The notes beneath the pieces were generated by a model, which worked only from the letters and a program-made list of their open reading frames with translations, had not been told where the DNA came from and ran no database searches. From Spirochaetaceae bacterium (lineage in GTDB: Bacteria > Spirochaetota > Leptospiria > Leptospirales > Leptonemataceae), in assembly GCA_002729885.1 (NCBI GenBank), contig PBUB01000008.1:62001-126000 (forward strand): DNA of 64,000 bases, written 5' to 3'. Position 1 is the stretch's first letter. Each line of letters begins with the position of its first letter. The position numbers and the translations under genes were made by a program. Of the stretch, positions 55,932-64,000 are shown in pieces.

Positions 55932-57145
55932 GTGGTTTCCTGATCGATAAGCGTCGGTCGTCCGTCGCGAAAGATGACTTCTCGACCAATAGCTCGAGCG
56001 CATCGCTGCATTCTTTTCTGTACTCTCGCTTTACTGGAATTCATTAACTGTTCCAGCTGGAATTCCAGTTCCTGAAGAAACAGTCCTTCTACACGACACA
56101 ATCCTTCCAGCATATCTTCAAAGGCCTGACCGGTATAGGTGCCCAGGTTTTCGAAAAAGTAGATCAATATTCGACTGGTTTCCAGTACATCGAATAGCTC
56201 TTCTTCCGAGAGTAGAGCCAGAATGCTTGCGCTGAACTCCACAAGTGGCTGATGCCGGAATACTCCGCTTTCCAGGCGTTCATCGTAAGGCCATGGGTTT
56301 CGCACAGACTCTTCGATGGCCTGGACCCATGCAGGCGAAAGCTGACACTGACTGATTTCGAACATGGACAGAAGACAGAACAATACCTCGTTTTTCCAGT
56401 CCGGATCTATAGAATCGATATAGCTGAGAGCCAGCTCACCATTCCATACGAAATCGTAGCTACAGTCATAGGCGTTCTGGATTAAATCGGGATGCAGACG
56501 ATCGGTAATGGTGATTCCAGCATCTTCGCCTCGAAGATACTGATCCATCACTTCCGGTCGGGTCATCATCAAATAGGCCAGCAGGATTAGCGATTCTGGA
56601 AGAGGTTTTCGGATGTCCATCATCCTTTCCAGGATATTCAGAACCTGTCCTTCATCTTCCAGGCTATCCAGGTATCTAAGCGCCAGCCAGATATCCACCC
56701 ATTCCTTTTCTCTTATGAAGTTCTGGGCTGTCTCATGTGGAAAACTTCCACCAATGATTTCGAAAATGGGAAAGTCTATTTCGTTGAACTCCAGGTTCTT
56801 CTGAAGCCGGTAGGAGGACTCATCCAGGCGGGCCAGCAGGGGAAGTTTGGCTTCCTTAAGATAAAACTCGGTTACGTCCTGGTTTCCATTCAGGTCTCGA
56901 TAGGAATGTAGCGCTTCGGTGAGTTCCAGAAGGCACAGATCCAGTAGACCACGCTCTCCTGTGAAAAAAGGGTCATCAATTTCACTGGCCAGTTCAATCA
57001 GTTCCAGGTAAAAATTCTCATCCGGCGCCCCGTTTTCCAACCAGAACAAGATCTGCCTGTAAATTAGACCGGACAGATGTTCTTCAGTCTGTTGATCCTT
57101 TCCCTCTTTGTAGGCCCTGTATTGAGCCAGAAGCTGATACTTCAT
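55928..57145 (-). CDS. Helical protein of unknown function
   Basis: The 405-residue protein is acidic, entirely helical by appearance, without signal or membrane segment (ENFYLELIELASEIDDPFFT, LEFQLEQLMNSSKARVQKRM). It may be a HEAT/TPR-like solenoid, but I cannot name a family. It heads a run of co-directional genes with the NUDIX hydrolase, esterase and cheR. The ATG at 57145 is preceded by GGGGACTCC without a clear ribosome site. Confidence 0.65.
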   Translation of the reverse strand: MKYQLLAQYRAYKEGKDQQTEEHLSGLIYRQILFWLENGAPDENFYLELIELASEIDDPFFTGERGLLDLCLLELTEALHSYRDLNGNQDVTEFYLKEAKLPLLARLDESSYRLQKNLEFNEIDFPIFEIIGGSFPHETAQNFIREKEWVDIWLALRYLDSLEDEGQVLNILERMMDIRKPLPESLILLAYLMMTRPEVMDQYLRGEDAGITITDRLHPDLIQNAYDCSYDFVWNGELALSYIDSIDPDWKNEVLFCLLSMFEISQCQLSPAWVQAIEESVRNPWPYDERLESGVFRHQPLVEFSASILALLSEEELFDVLETSRILIYFFENLGTYTGQAFEDMLEGLCRVEGLFLQELEFQLEQLMNSSKARVQKRMQRCARAIGREVIFRDGRPTLIDQETT

Positions 57146-57281
57146 GGAGTCCCCTTATGGCATACTGTTTTAGGTCCTTTCAGATGAACATTTATTTCTG
57201 ACGCTTCCTGAAGGGCCAATGTCGGTCACCCCGAAGGGTATCCGATGATCCTCATGCAATGCCATTTCCCAACATTGCATG

Positions 57282-59375
57282 TTATTCTCTCGTCTTTACA
57301 GATCGGTATATATTTTCAAGCTGAACTGTGTCCGGCCAGATAGAATTTTCTTTTTCCAGTGTTCTTGCCAACTGATAAAAGATCTGAGCCTTCTTCAAGT
57401 ATTCCTCGTAAGTTTTCACCTCTTTATTAGCAAGGTTTTCTGTGTTCAATGGCTCCACTGATGGCAAGAGTATTCCCTGTTCAATAAAGAAATGTTTAAA
57501 CAGTATCCGGTCCGATTCAACCCATCCAATAATGTCTGTGTCGCTACCCCCTGCAAAGAATGCAAATGGCTTTCCATTGTTGCCATGAAAACCACTGGTT
57601 AGATCTCGACCCATGGATGCATAGATCTGATTGCCTCCAGATATAGCAAGTATGCTGGGTAGCAGGTCCAGTTGCGATGCAATGTCCATTCTAATTTCTG
57701 GCTTCCACATTGCTGGCGCATAGATAAACAGCGGAATGTGCCTGTCTTGCAGATAATTGAGACCAGCATGATGGGAATGATCCGCCACAATGATAAACAC
57801 TGTATTCTGGAAATAGTCCCGTTGCTTGATCCGGGTAAAGAATTCTTTCAAGGAATCGTCCATGAAATGGGCCGCAGCAAAAAAGCCGCCAAGATGGGCC
57901 GTTCGTGGGTCATTTAATAGAGTCTGCTGGTAATCCTCGGGCACTGAAAATGGATGATGTGTACTCTGGGAAAAGAAAACAGCAAAAAACGGATTATTCT
58001 TCTGGCTCTGCTGATTTAAATGCTCGGTAAAGACCTGTAGCACTTGGTTATCATCGTAACCTATAGTGCTTCCGGGCTCTTCCTGAATGAGTCTGGAAAG
58101 GGCATTCTGGCCATATACAGTATCAAAGCCCAGTTCGGGAAGGACTCGGTCCAGGTTGTCGAAGGCTGCATCGCCTCCATGGTAGAATGATGTTTTGTAC
58201 CCATTGGATTTCAGAAGTTTGGCCAGTCCGCCGAATCGATTCTGGATTTGCGATGAGCGAAGTATGGTTCGACCCGCACGATCCGGTAGACCTGCAAACA
58301 TAGAGAATATGCCATTGGCACTACGACCGCCGCTGGCATAGAAGCGATCAAAGAATACAGATCGATTTACCAGGTCATTTAGAAAGGGCATTATGGCAGG
58401 ATCGCCGCCATTTCTCTCAAGCAGCGATGCCGATCCTGATTCCAGAATTAACAGTACGATGTTTGGTCGACCAGGGACGGTCGTCCCGGGCTTCTGGCCC
58501 GCTCCCGCCAGCCTGGTGCTGAATGGCGAATCGCCGAGTTGACGAGGCTCCATATATCGCAGGAGAGGGAACTCTTGACTTATGAATGCATCTGATCCAT
58601 CCAGCATGGTGCGAACGACATCTACGGCCACCTCTCTATCTACCACCGGACGAAATTGATCTCTGTCTCCCAGGTCGCGGGAAACGGTGAATATACCGTT
58701 TAATGATAATTGATCCAGATAGGCATTTCCGGTTACCAGCGCATCCGCCGTTCGTATGGGACTGGTCTGAAAGCCGCCTCTGCCGATTACCAGAAACAGT
58801 AGAATCCAGACAGAAATATGTAGAATTTCTCTGCCCGGCTTAACTTCGATTTTGCGATCCAGTCGAATGGGCAGCCAGAAGGCCAGGCCGATCAGTAGAA
58901 CTACCACCAGGATTAGGAGTAATGAGAATACCAGAGACTGATCCAGTGAAGATCTGGCAAGCATGGGAAGATCCGTCATATAGGCACTGAACTCCCAGCC
59001 CAGGTGTCTGCCATTGAAGCGGTAGTTGTATGCACTGGATAACCCCAGACCTGTCAGGAAGGCCGAGCCGAGCAGATGGATAGACGTTTCCAGCCCAATG
59101 CTCCAGCGTATGGCGGTTCGCTTCATCCCTGGCTTTCTGGTTAAAACCAGAGCCACAAGCATTCCGGTGAAAGCTGCAATCATTCCTGGAAGTAGAATCA
59201 GAGGTACCGTGGCCAGATCAAATCGAAGGCCGCGAAGGAAAGCCATCGTGGTATCGCCGGCGGATACAGGTGACGATGGATCATTATAAATCAGGAAGAA
59301 TACTCGAAGGCATAGCAATCCAGCAAAGGCTAACAGGAAATAACAGATTCTACGCTGCCAGAGGGTTGCACTCAT
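57282..59375 (-). CDS. LTA-synthase-like membrane sulfatase-fold protein (second copy)
   Basis: Start at 59375 (MSATLWQRRICYFLLAFAGL) puts the first of about five membrane segments at the N-terminus; the ORF track's earlier start reads into the divergent gene's leader. The catalytic domain has NIVLLILESGSASLLERNGG (nucleophile site), FDRFYASGGRSANGIFSMFA, and VFIIVADHSHHAGLN with metal ligands. It belongs to the alkaline-phosphatase superfamily group of LtaS/phosphoethanolamine transferases and is only distantly similar to the copy at 39477. It would act on lipids or glycans in the periplasm. Confidence 0.85.
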   Translation of the reverse strand: MSATLWQRRICYFLLAFAGLLCLRVFFLIYNDPSSPVSAGDTTMAFLRGLRFDLATVPLILLPGMIAAFTGMLVALVLTRKPGMKRTAIRWSIGLETSIHLLGSAFLTGLGLSSAYNYRFNGRHLGWEFSAYMTDLPMLARSSLDQSLVFSLLLILVVVLLIGLAFWLPIRLDRKIEVKPGREILHISVWILLFLVIGRGGFQTSPIRTADALVTGNAYLDQLSLNGIFTVSRDLGDRDQFRPVVDREVAVDVVRTMLDGSDAFISQEFPLLRYMEPRQLGDSPFSTRLAGAGQKPGTTVPGRPNIVLLILESGSASLLERNGGDPAIMPFLNDLVNRSVFFDRFYASGGRSANGIFSMFAGLPDRAGRTILRSSQIQNRFGGLAKLLKSNGYKTSFYHGGDAAFDNLDRVLPELGFDTVYGQNALSRLIQEEPGSTIGYDDNQVLQVFTEHLNQQSQKNNPFFAVFFSQSTHHPFSVPEDYQQTLLNDPRTAHLGGFFAAAHFMDDSLKEFFTRIKQRDYFQNTVFIIVADHSHHAGLNYLQDRHIPLFIYAPAMWKPEIRMDIASQLDLLPSILAISGGNQIYASMGRDLTSGFHGNNGKPFAFFAGGSDTDIIGWVESDRILFKHFFIEQGILLPSVEPLNTENLANKEVKTYEEYLKKAQIFYQLARTLEKENSIWPDTVQLENIYRSVKTRE

Positions 59376-59520
59376 ATCCTGACCCTGTGTGAAATTTGCC
59401 GGATCAGTGTCAGCAGTTATTCCTGGGCTCCCCTGTCCGCTCAGGCGAGGCTGTATATGGACCGTTTTGCAGGGGTCTATTGTCCTTGATTTGTGGGCCC
59501 CGGTCCAAAAACTATCTCGA

Positions 59521-60516
59521 ATGGAAAAAACAACAGACGTATATGGCGTTGGCAATGCAATCGTGGATACACTTGCATTTGTGGACGATGATTTTATCCG
59601 TGAGAACGATCTACAGAAGGGCGGTATGACCCTTTCTGACTCCGGCGTCCAGGCCCAACTACTTTCAGCATTATCTCATAAAAGCCTGGAACTGCGTAGC
59701 GGCGGTTCGGCAGCCAATACAATGATCGGTATTGCCCGAAGTGGAGGCAGCGGCTTCTATACGGGCAAGGTTGCCAGAGATCCCAACGGCGAGTTCTATC
59801 GCAAGGATCTCCTGGATGCAGGGATTCACTTTGATGTTCATCCCATCCAGGAATCGGAAGGACCTACAGGCACCTGTGTCGTAATGACTACTCCCGATGC
59901 GGAGCGAACAATGTACACTCATCTGGGTGTTTCGGTGCAGCTGGCAGAAAGCGACATTGATCCGGAAAGGATTGCAAAGTCCAGGTATGTTTACGTGGAA
60001 GGATATCTCTTTGATGGCGAGGGCCCACGAAAAGCATGCTACAAAGCTCTGGAAGAGGCGCGAAAGAATAACGCTGTCCCAACTTTCACATTTTCCGATC
60101 CTTTCCTGGTAGGACGCTACAAAGAGGATCTTCATTCTCTGGTTCGAGATTATTGTGACGTTGTATTCATGAACGATGAAGAGGCGCGTGGTTTCACAGA
60201 AATTGAATCCCTGGAAGAATCCGCAAAATACATTGGAAACATAGTTGAAACTGGATTCATTACCAACGGAAAGAAGGGCGCTCTGGTTGTGCACAATAAA
60301 GAAGTGTTCGAAGTTCCAGGATTTGAAGTAAAAGCGATTGATACCAATGGTGCCGGCGATGCATTCGCTGCGGGTGCTCTTTTTGCTTTGAGCAAAGGAA
60401 AGTCTCCTCAGGAGGCTGCTCGATGGGGAAATTTTCTGGCATCGGAAGTAGTACAGATTCATGGCGCTCGTCTTGATAAAGACTACTCTTCGAAGTTCGG
60501 AGAAATCCTGTCTTGA
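59521..60516 (+). CDS. PfkB-family carbohydrate/nucleoside kinase (adenosine-kinase-like)
   Basis: The ATG at 59521 begins MEKTTDVYGVGNAIVDTLAF; the ORF track adds 44 residues before it. Ribokinase-family signatures are present: LRSGGSAANTMIGIARSGG near the N-terminus and AIDTNGAGDAFAAGALFALS with the catalytic aspartate near the C-terminus. The overall pattern resembles adenosine or sugar kinases of this group found in many bacteria. The substrate is not resolved. The glycosyltransferase start overlaps the stop (TTGA). Confidence 0.88.
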   Translation: MEKTTDVYGVGNAIVDTLAFVDDDFIRENDLQKGGMTLSDSGVQAQLLSALSHKSLELRSGGSAANTMIGIARSGGSGFYTGKVARDPNGEFYRKDLLDAGIHFDVHPIQESEGPTGTCVVMTTPDAERTMYTHLGVSVQLAESDIDPERIAKSRYVYVEGYLFDGEGPRKACYKALEEARKNNAVPTFTFSDPFLVGRYKEDLHSLVRDYCDVVFMNDEEARGFTEIESLEESAKYIGNIVETGFITNGKKGALVVHNKEVFEVPGFEVKAIDTNGAGDAFAAGALFALSKGKSPQEAARWGNFLASEVVQIHGARLDKDYSSKFGEILS

Positions 60517-61634
60517 TTTCTACGGGTGTCCTCCACATTACCACGGCCAGAAGCTGGCGTGGTGGAGAGCAACAGGTATTATATCTGGCCATTGCTCTTG
60601 CAGAGGAGGGCATCCGACAGTGTATTGTAGCCCCGCCCGGTTCCGAGCTTGCGAATCGAGCCCGGCAGGCGGGGATTGCTGTCATGGAAGTGCCCATTCT
60701 GGGCGAAATCGATTTTCTGGCTGTCTCCCGAATTCGAAGAATTGCCAGAGAGCAGGGCTACCGACTGCTTCATGCACATACTGCGAAGGCCCATAGCCTG
60801 GGATTACTGGCTCGTCGAAAGCAATCGGATCTTCGTCTTATTGTAACTCGCAGAGTGGATTTTCCCGCACGTCCTAATTTTCTTAGCCGGAAGAAATATC
60901 AGAGCCCATTTGTGGATCGCTACATAGCCATTTCAGAAAATGTGAAGCGCATTCTGATTCAGGATGGGATTTCTGCAGAGCGCATCTCTGTAGCCTATTC
61001 CGGCATCGATTCTGCAAAGTTCAAAAGGCTTCCGGACTCGAAATATCTGGCCCATGAATTTGGCTGCCAGGGCTATATGATTCTTGGAAACGTGGCTGCG
61101 CTGGTGGATCATAAAGATCATCGCACGTTGCTGGAAGCAGTGGGAGTTCTGGAAGAGCTCACCGATCGTTCCGATGGCCCGGAAAAGCACTGGAAGCTTT
61201 TCATCGTGGGCACGGGCGAACTGGAAGGATATTTGAAAGCTCTGTGCGAGGAGCTCAATCTTGAAGATCGTGTAATTTTTACAGGCTTTCGAAAGGATAT
61301 ACCGGCTTTCCTGGATCTATTTGATGTATTTGTAATGAGTTCTAAAGAGGAGGGCCTGGGCACATCGGTACTGGATGCCATGGCCGCCGGTCTTCCAGTG
61401 GTTGCCACAGCCGGTGGCGGGATTCCGGAAATGGTAGATCATAAAAAAGGCGGGCTGCTATCACCCACTCAGGGGCCCCGAAAGCTTGCAGAGAGCCTCT
61501 ATTACATTATGAGCAAACCAGGAATCCGAAAGAGATACGGAAGCTATAACCGAAAGAGAGTCCGGGATTTCGATTTTCGCAACACCGCCATTCAGAATCT
61601 GGAAGTGTATAAGTCCGTTCTGGGTGACGATTGA
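60513..61634 (+). CDS. GT4-family glycosyltransferase
   Basis: This is a GT-B fold transferase using a nucleotide-sugar donor. The N-terminal VLHITTARSWRGGEQQVLYL and HAHTAKAHSLGLLARRK match the acceptor domain, and FIVGTGELEGYLKALCEELN, IFTGFRKDIPAFLDLFDVFV and EEGLGTSVLDAMAAGLPVV match the donor domain, with D in place of the second E of the EX7E motif. The start is TTG overlapping the kinase stop as TTGA, with GGAG about 12 nt upstream. Product unknown; probably envelope glycan. Confidence 0.92.
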   Translation: MISTGVLHITTARSWRGGEQQVLYLAIALAEEGIRQCIVAPPGSELANRARQAGIAVMEVPILGEIDFLAVSRIRRIAREQGYRLLHAHTAKAHSLGLLARRKQSDLRLIVTRRVDFPARPNFLSRKKYQSPFVDRYIAISENVKRILIQDGISAERISVAYSGIDSAKFKRLPDSKYLAHEFGCQGYMILGNVAALVDHKDHRTLLEAVGVLEELTDRSDGPEKHWKLFIVGTGELEGYLKALCEELNLEDRVIFTGFRKDIPAFLDLFDVFVMSSKEEGLGTSVLDAMAAGLPVVATAGGGIPEMVDHKKGGLLSPTQGPRKLAESLYYIMSKPGIRKRYGSYNRKRVRDFDFRNTAIQNLEVYKSVLGDD

Positions 61635-61743
61635 CCGGGTTGTTCAAGGCTACGAAGAAAACCAGAAGTACAAATCCCTACCTGCAGGGGTGAATCGCGA
61701 TGCATCATATCGCTTCCAGCCAGGGGCCGTACCGGTGCTTTCA

Positions 61744-63435
61744 TTAATTCTTATGGATTTTGAAGTAGGAAGCTCCCTGGTTGAGTTCATCGGCCAATCG
61801 GGCCACTTCCTGGGAACCGCGGGCGATTTCTTCGGCTCCTGTGCTAACTGTAGATGCAGATTCTGCGATATGCGAAACAGAAGATACAATTTCGTTAATG
61901 GCGGATCTTTGTTGATCCATGGCATTTAGAATCTCCCGGGCCTGCTCTTGCAGATCCGTGGCAGAGGCCTTAACTCGAACTCCTGAATCCATCTGGCTGC
62001 TCATCAACTGATCGAATTTCATTACCATCTCTTCTATATGTTGCACCCCCTCCAGAATTCCGGAAACCACTGTAGTGGCCTCCGAGACTTCCTTGATTCC
62101 TGTTTGCACCTCTGCATCGCTCTGTTGCAGCAGAGATGTAATTTCTTTGATGCTGTTACCTGTCTTCTCCGCAAGATTGGCTACTTGATCTGCAACAACT
62201 GCGAATCCGCGGCCTGCTTCTCCAGCCCGGGCCGCTTCAATGGCAGCATTCAAGGAAAGCAGGTTTACCTGCTCGGAGATGCCAGTAATGACCTCAACAA
62301 TGCGAATAACCTGCGTGGAGCTATCTTGAATCCTTTTCATCGATTCGTTCATGCGCTTCAATGAACTCTGCCCCGATTGTCCGGAACGGCCCATGGAAAT
62401 TAGTAGCTCCCGGTTTGATGTAAGCACTTCATTCATGCTCTTGATTTCCGAATCCAGCTCTTCCATTTCGCTTACCAGTGCGTTGGTTCCGCTGGTTTGA
62501 TGCGAAGCCAGTTCAGCCACATTATCCATTCCTGCAGATAGCTCTTCCGAAGTAGCGGATATCTCTTCGGTGGCTCCTGCTGTAGATTGGGCGGTTTCCG
62601 AAAACTGAGAGGACCCGGATGCCATTTCCTCTGCGGTAGAGGCAAGAGCCGAAGACCCATCCTGAACGCTTCGCAGTATCTCATTCAGGCGAGTCAGCAT
62701 CTTGCTTTGAGACTTTATCATTTGACCGAACTCATTCTTTCCTGGGTTGCCTGCATTCACAGTCAGATCCCCATCAGCCAGAGAATCCGTAACGGCAACT
62801 GCATGGTCCAGGGGCCCTGTAATCCCTTTCATAAGCATGCGATAGGTAAGCAGAAGAGCAATAATAGTGATGCACAGAATACTTCCCAGGGTAATCACCA
62901 GTATTTCCAGAGCAGCCAGGCTACTGAGGTACTCCTCTTTCGCGTATTCATTGGATGCCTGGGTAAGTTCATCCATAGCATTTCGCATGTCTGAGAATTC
63001 TGCTTGATAGACTCCGTTGTATATTCTTCTCGCTCGCTCATCATCTCCATCGCGCAGAGCATATACGATTTGATTTGTGGACCGCTCCCACGCTGGGAAA
63101 TGGGCTTTAAACTGCCCGGTGGCCGGATGCGCTCCGGAGCTTTCATTCCAGATTTTGAGGAATTTGTTGAATCGCTGACTTACCTGGTCTCGGTTCTCTT
63201 CGATGGCTGGAACTGTATCTACTCCGTTCATAATACCCTGCAGGGAAGCAAGGTTTGATTGATAGGCATCGCGGTCTGCTTCAAGAAGGAAGCCCAGGCT
63301 TTGCAGTCGGACTTCAAAGATATTCTCTATGTCTGTGCGAACTGAATAAAGGGCGCCCAGAGAAAACAGGGTTCCCCCCACCAGTAGCAGGCTCACCAGA
63401 CCGAAGCTCAGCCTGAGCAGATTACGAATACTCAT
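61744..63435 (-). CDS. Methyl-accepting chemotaxis protein (classical architecture)
   Basis: Layout is TM1 (about 8-30), a periplasmic four-helix-bundle domain (about 35-180), TM2 (about 185-210), HAMP ([20 protein letters not shown]) and a signalling domain with tip [20 protein letters not shown]. Near the C-terminus [20 protein letters not shown] lies in the distal adaptation region. The 563 residues are normal length. Ligand unknown. It should signal through CheA/CheW to the periplasmic flagella. Confidence 0.95.
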   Translation of the reverse strand: MSIRNLLRLSFGLVSLLLVGGTLFSLGALYSVRTDIENIFEVRLQSLGFLLEADRDAYQSNLASLQGIMNGVDTVPAIEENRDQVSQRFNKFLKIWNESSGAHPATGQFKAHFPAWERSTNQIVYALRDGDDERARRIYNGVYQAEFSDMRNAMDELTQASNEYAKEEYLSSLAALEILVITLGSILCITIIALLLTYRMLMKGITGPLDHAVAVTDSLADGDLTVNAGNPGKNEFGQMIKSQSKMLTRLNEILRSVQDGSSALASTAEEMASGSSQFSETAQSTAGATEEISATSEELSAGMDNVAELASHQTSGTNALVSEMEELDSEIKSMNEVLTSNRELLISMGRSGQSGQSSLKRMNESMKRIQDSSTQVIRIVEVITGISEQVNLLSLNAAIEAARAGEAGRGFAVVADQVANLAEKTGNSIKEITSLLQQSDAEVQTGIKEVSEATTVVSGILEGVQHIEEMVMKFDQLMSSQMDSGVRVKASATDLQEQAREILNAMDQQRSAINEIVSSVSHIAESASTVSTGAEEIARGSQEVARLADELNQGASYFKIHKN

Positions 63436-63733
63436 GCTCAGCAGTAGAGGGGGACCGGTGACTTCTTCAACCCTAATTTGGATGCTCGCAGATTTTGACG
63501 GATCTGCCAGAGCTCTTGCCTATATGGTAGCCTTTGCCAGCGTTTATCTCCCGGGAAGGTTATGCATGCCTTTCCGCGTTTTGCAGAGTCTGGCAACAGA
63601 TATCCCCGGTTGTAACGTTCGGTCCAGGGTTGCCACAGAATCCGGATCCCGGGCTCAGCCCAGCTGCAAGAAGGCAACCTGGGCCCATTCATTTCCAGAA
63701 GAGGCCCCGCATCATTAAGCCCGGATCAAATTA
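63436..63733. other. 298-bp gap upstream of the second chemoreceptor
   Basis: No credible gene; the ORFs here are short and lack family-like text. This region must contain the chemoreceptor promoter and the 3' end of the next gene on the same strand. I see no perfect hairpin. Confidence 0.35.
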
Positions 63734-64000
63734 CTAGCTTAGCTTAAGAATAAACTGCTTTGCATCCTTTACAGGCTCTTCGCATGTAAGATTTTTACAG
63801 ATAAATCCCCGGGCCGGTTCCTTTTCAGAAATCCTGCCTTCCAGAAGCGGGACTTTGCTGGCGAGGTCCGCCTGCTCCCCGGCGGTAGAACCATTTTCCA
63901 GGGGGGCAGGGGGATAGTAGGCAAAGATCCTGTCCGGATGACCTTTCTTCCATAGATAATCCATCATCCTATCAAAGTGCTCATCTTTCTGGCCGGATGT
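63734..64000 (-). CDS. C-terminus of a YyaL/DUF255-like thioredoxin-domain protein (partial)
   Basis: The minus-strand frame is open to the window edge, upstream of the ORF track's internal methionine (TSGQKDEHFDR precedes it). The last residues, RGFICKNLTCEEPVKDAKQF, match in pattern the C-terminal end of YyaL/spermatogenesis-associated-20-like proteins (a YVCxNxTCxxPxTD-type ending). The bulk of the protein is outside the window, so the call rests on this end only. Confidence 0.55.
   Translation of the reverse strand, partial: TSGQKDEHFDRMMDYLWKKGHPDRIFAYYPPAPLENGSTAGEQADLASKVPLLEGRISEKEPARGFICKNLTCEEPVKDAKQFILKLS

Noticed and set aside
59671-60462. 263-codon minus-strand ORF inside the PfkB kinase gene
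   Set aside because: Antisense shadow of a gene with clear signatures.

Overview
The window looks like a chromosomal segment of a spirochaete of the order Leptospirales, probably from outside the AT-rich genus Leptospira (Leptonema or Turneriella-like). The grounds are a spirochaetal FlaB flagellin, a PurA with the GDEGKAK loop variant that I recall from leptospiral PurA, a DUF1577/PilZ-like protein of the type known mainly from Leptospira, DUF4189 and lipobox-bearing surface proteins, and mid-range GC. This placement is inference from gene content; no rRNA or tRNA is visible. Coding density is high. I count about 54 genes on both strands. I see no prophage, insertion sequence, CRISPR array or integron.

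Layout. 1-5.6 kb: HEAT-like secreted protein (partial), an SppA-type S49 peptidase, ilvN, a TetR regulator divergent from a HemG-like flavodoxin with a perfect palindromic operator, and a lipoprotein. 5.7-9.9 kb: an APC permease followed by a membrane chemoreceptor, and a coiled-coil membrane protein. 10.1-11.9 kb: a MarR regulator, a DoxX protein and an NTF2-like protein, with three copies of one AT-rich palindrome. 12-14.3 kb: purA-hisZ. 14.4-20.7 kb: a five-gene run of periplasmic-domain membrane protein, STAS/zinc-ribbon protein, MurJ, aldehyde dehydrogenase and a GH43-like beta-propeller. 20.9-24.9 kb: gamma-glutamyltranspeptidase and a multi-TM protein, divergent from a membrane-embedded LuxR-type regulator. 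25-32.9 kb: desaturase, PanE, a DISM-7TM-SpoIIE-TPR phosphatase, a NAD-kinase-like protein and an SPFH protein. 33-43 kb: UvrA with a basic tail, small unknowns, a PilZ-like protein, an EEP nuclease/phosphatase, DUF4189, an LTA-synthase-like sulfatase and a CNT transporter. 43.1-51 kb: flaB, ferredoxin, an orphan DNA methyltransferase and the flagellar rod/ring run flgG-flgA-flgH-flgI-flgJ. 51-57 kb: a reverse-strand run ending in panB that includes a NUDIX hydrolase, an esterase and cheR. 57.3-64 kb: a second LTA-synthase-like protein, a PfkB kinase, a GT4 glycosyltransferase, a second chemoreceptor and the C-terminus of a YyaL/DUF255-like protein.

Functional themes are motility and chemotaxis (flaB, flg genes, two MCPs, cheR), envelope construction (MurJ, two alkaline-phosphatase-superfamily membrane enzymes, GT4, SppA, SPFH) and pantothenate synthesis (panE, panB at separate sites). 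There are also partner-switching signalling parts (a STAS protein and a SpoIIE-type phosphatase).

The strongest unexplained signals are two tandem-repeat arrays, one on each side of the flg cluster. They have different sequences and unit lengths (about 60 and 69-71 bp), but both carry a 37-nt core bounded by GTTCG and CGAAC with TAAA at the same offset. Other points are the shared MarR-type operator set, the membrane LuxR-type regulator, a strong terminator-like hairpin between flgG and flgA, and a recurring pattern of Ser/Asp/Glu/Gly-rich insertions in otherwise ordinary enzymes.
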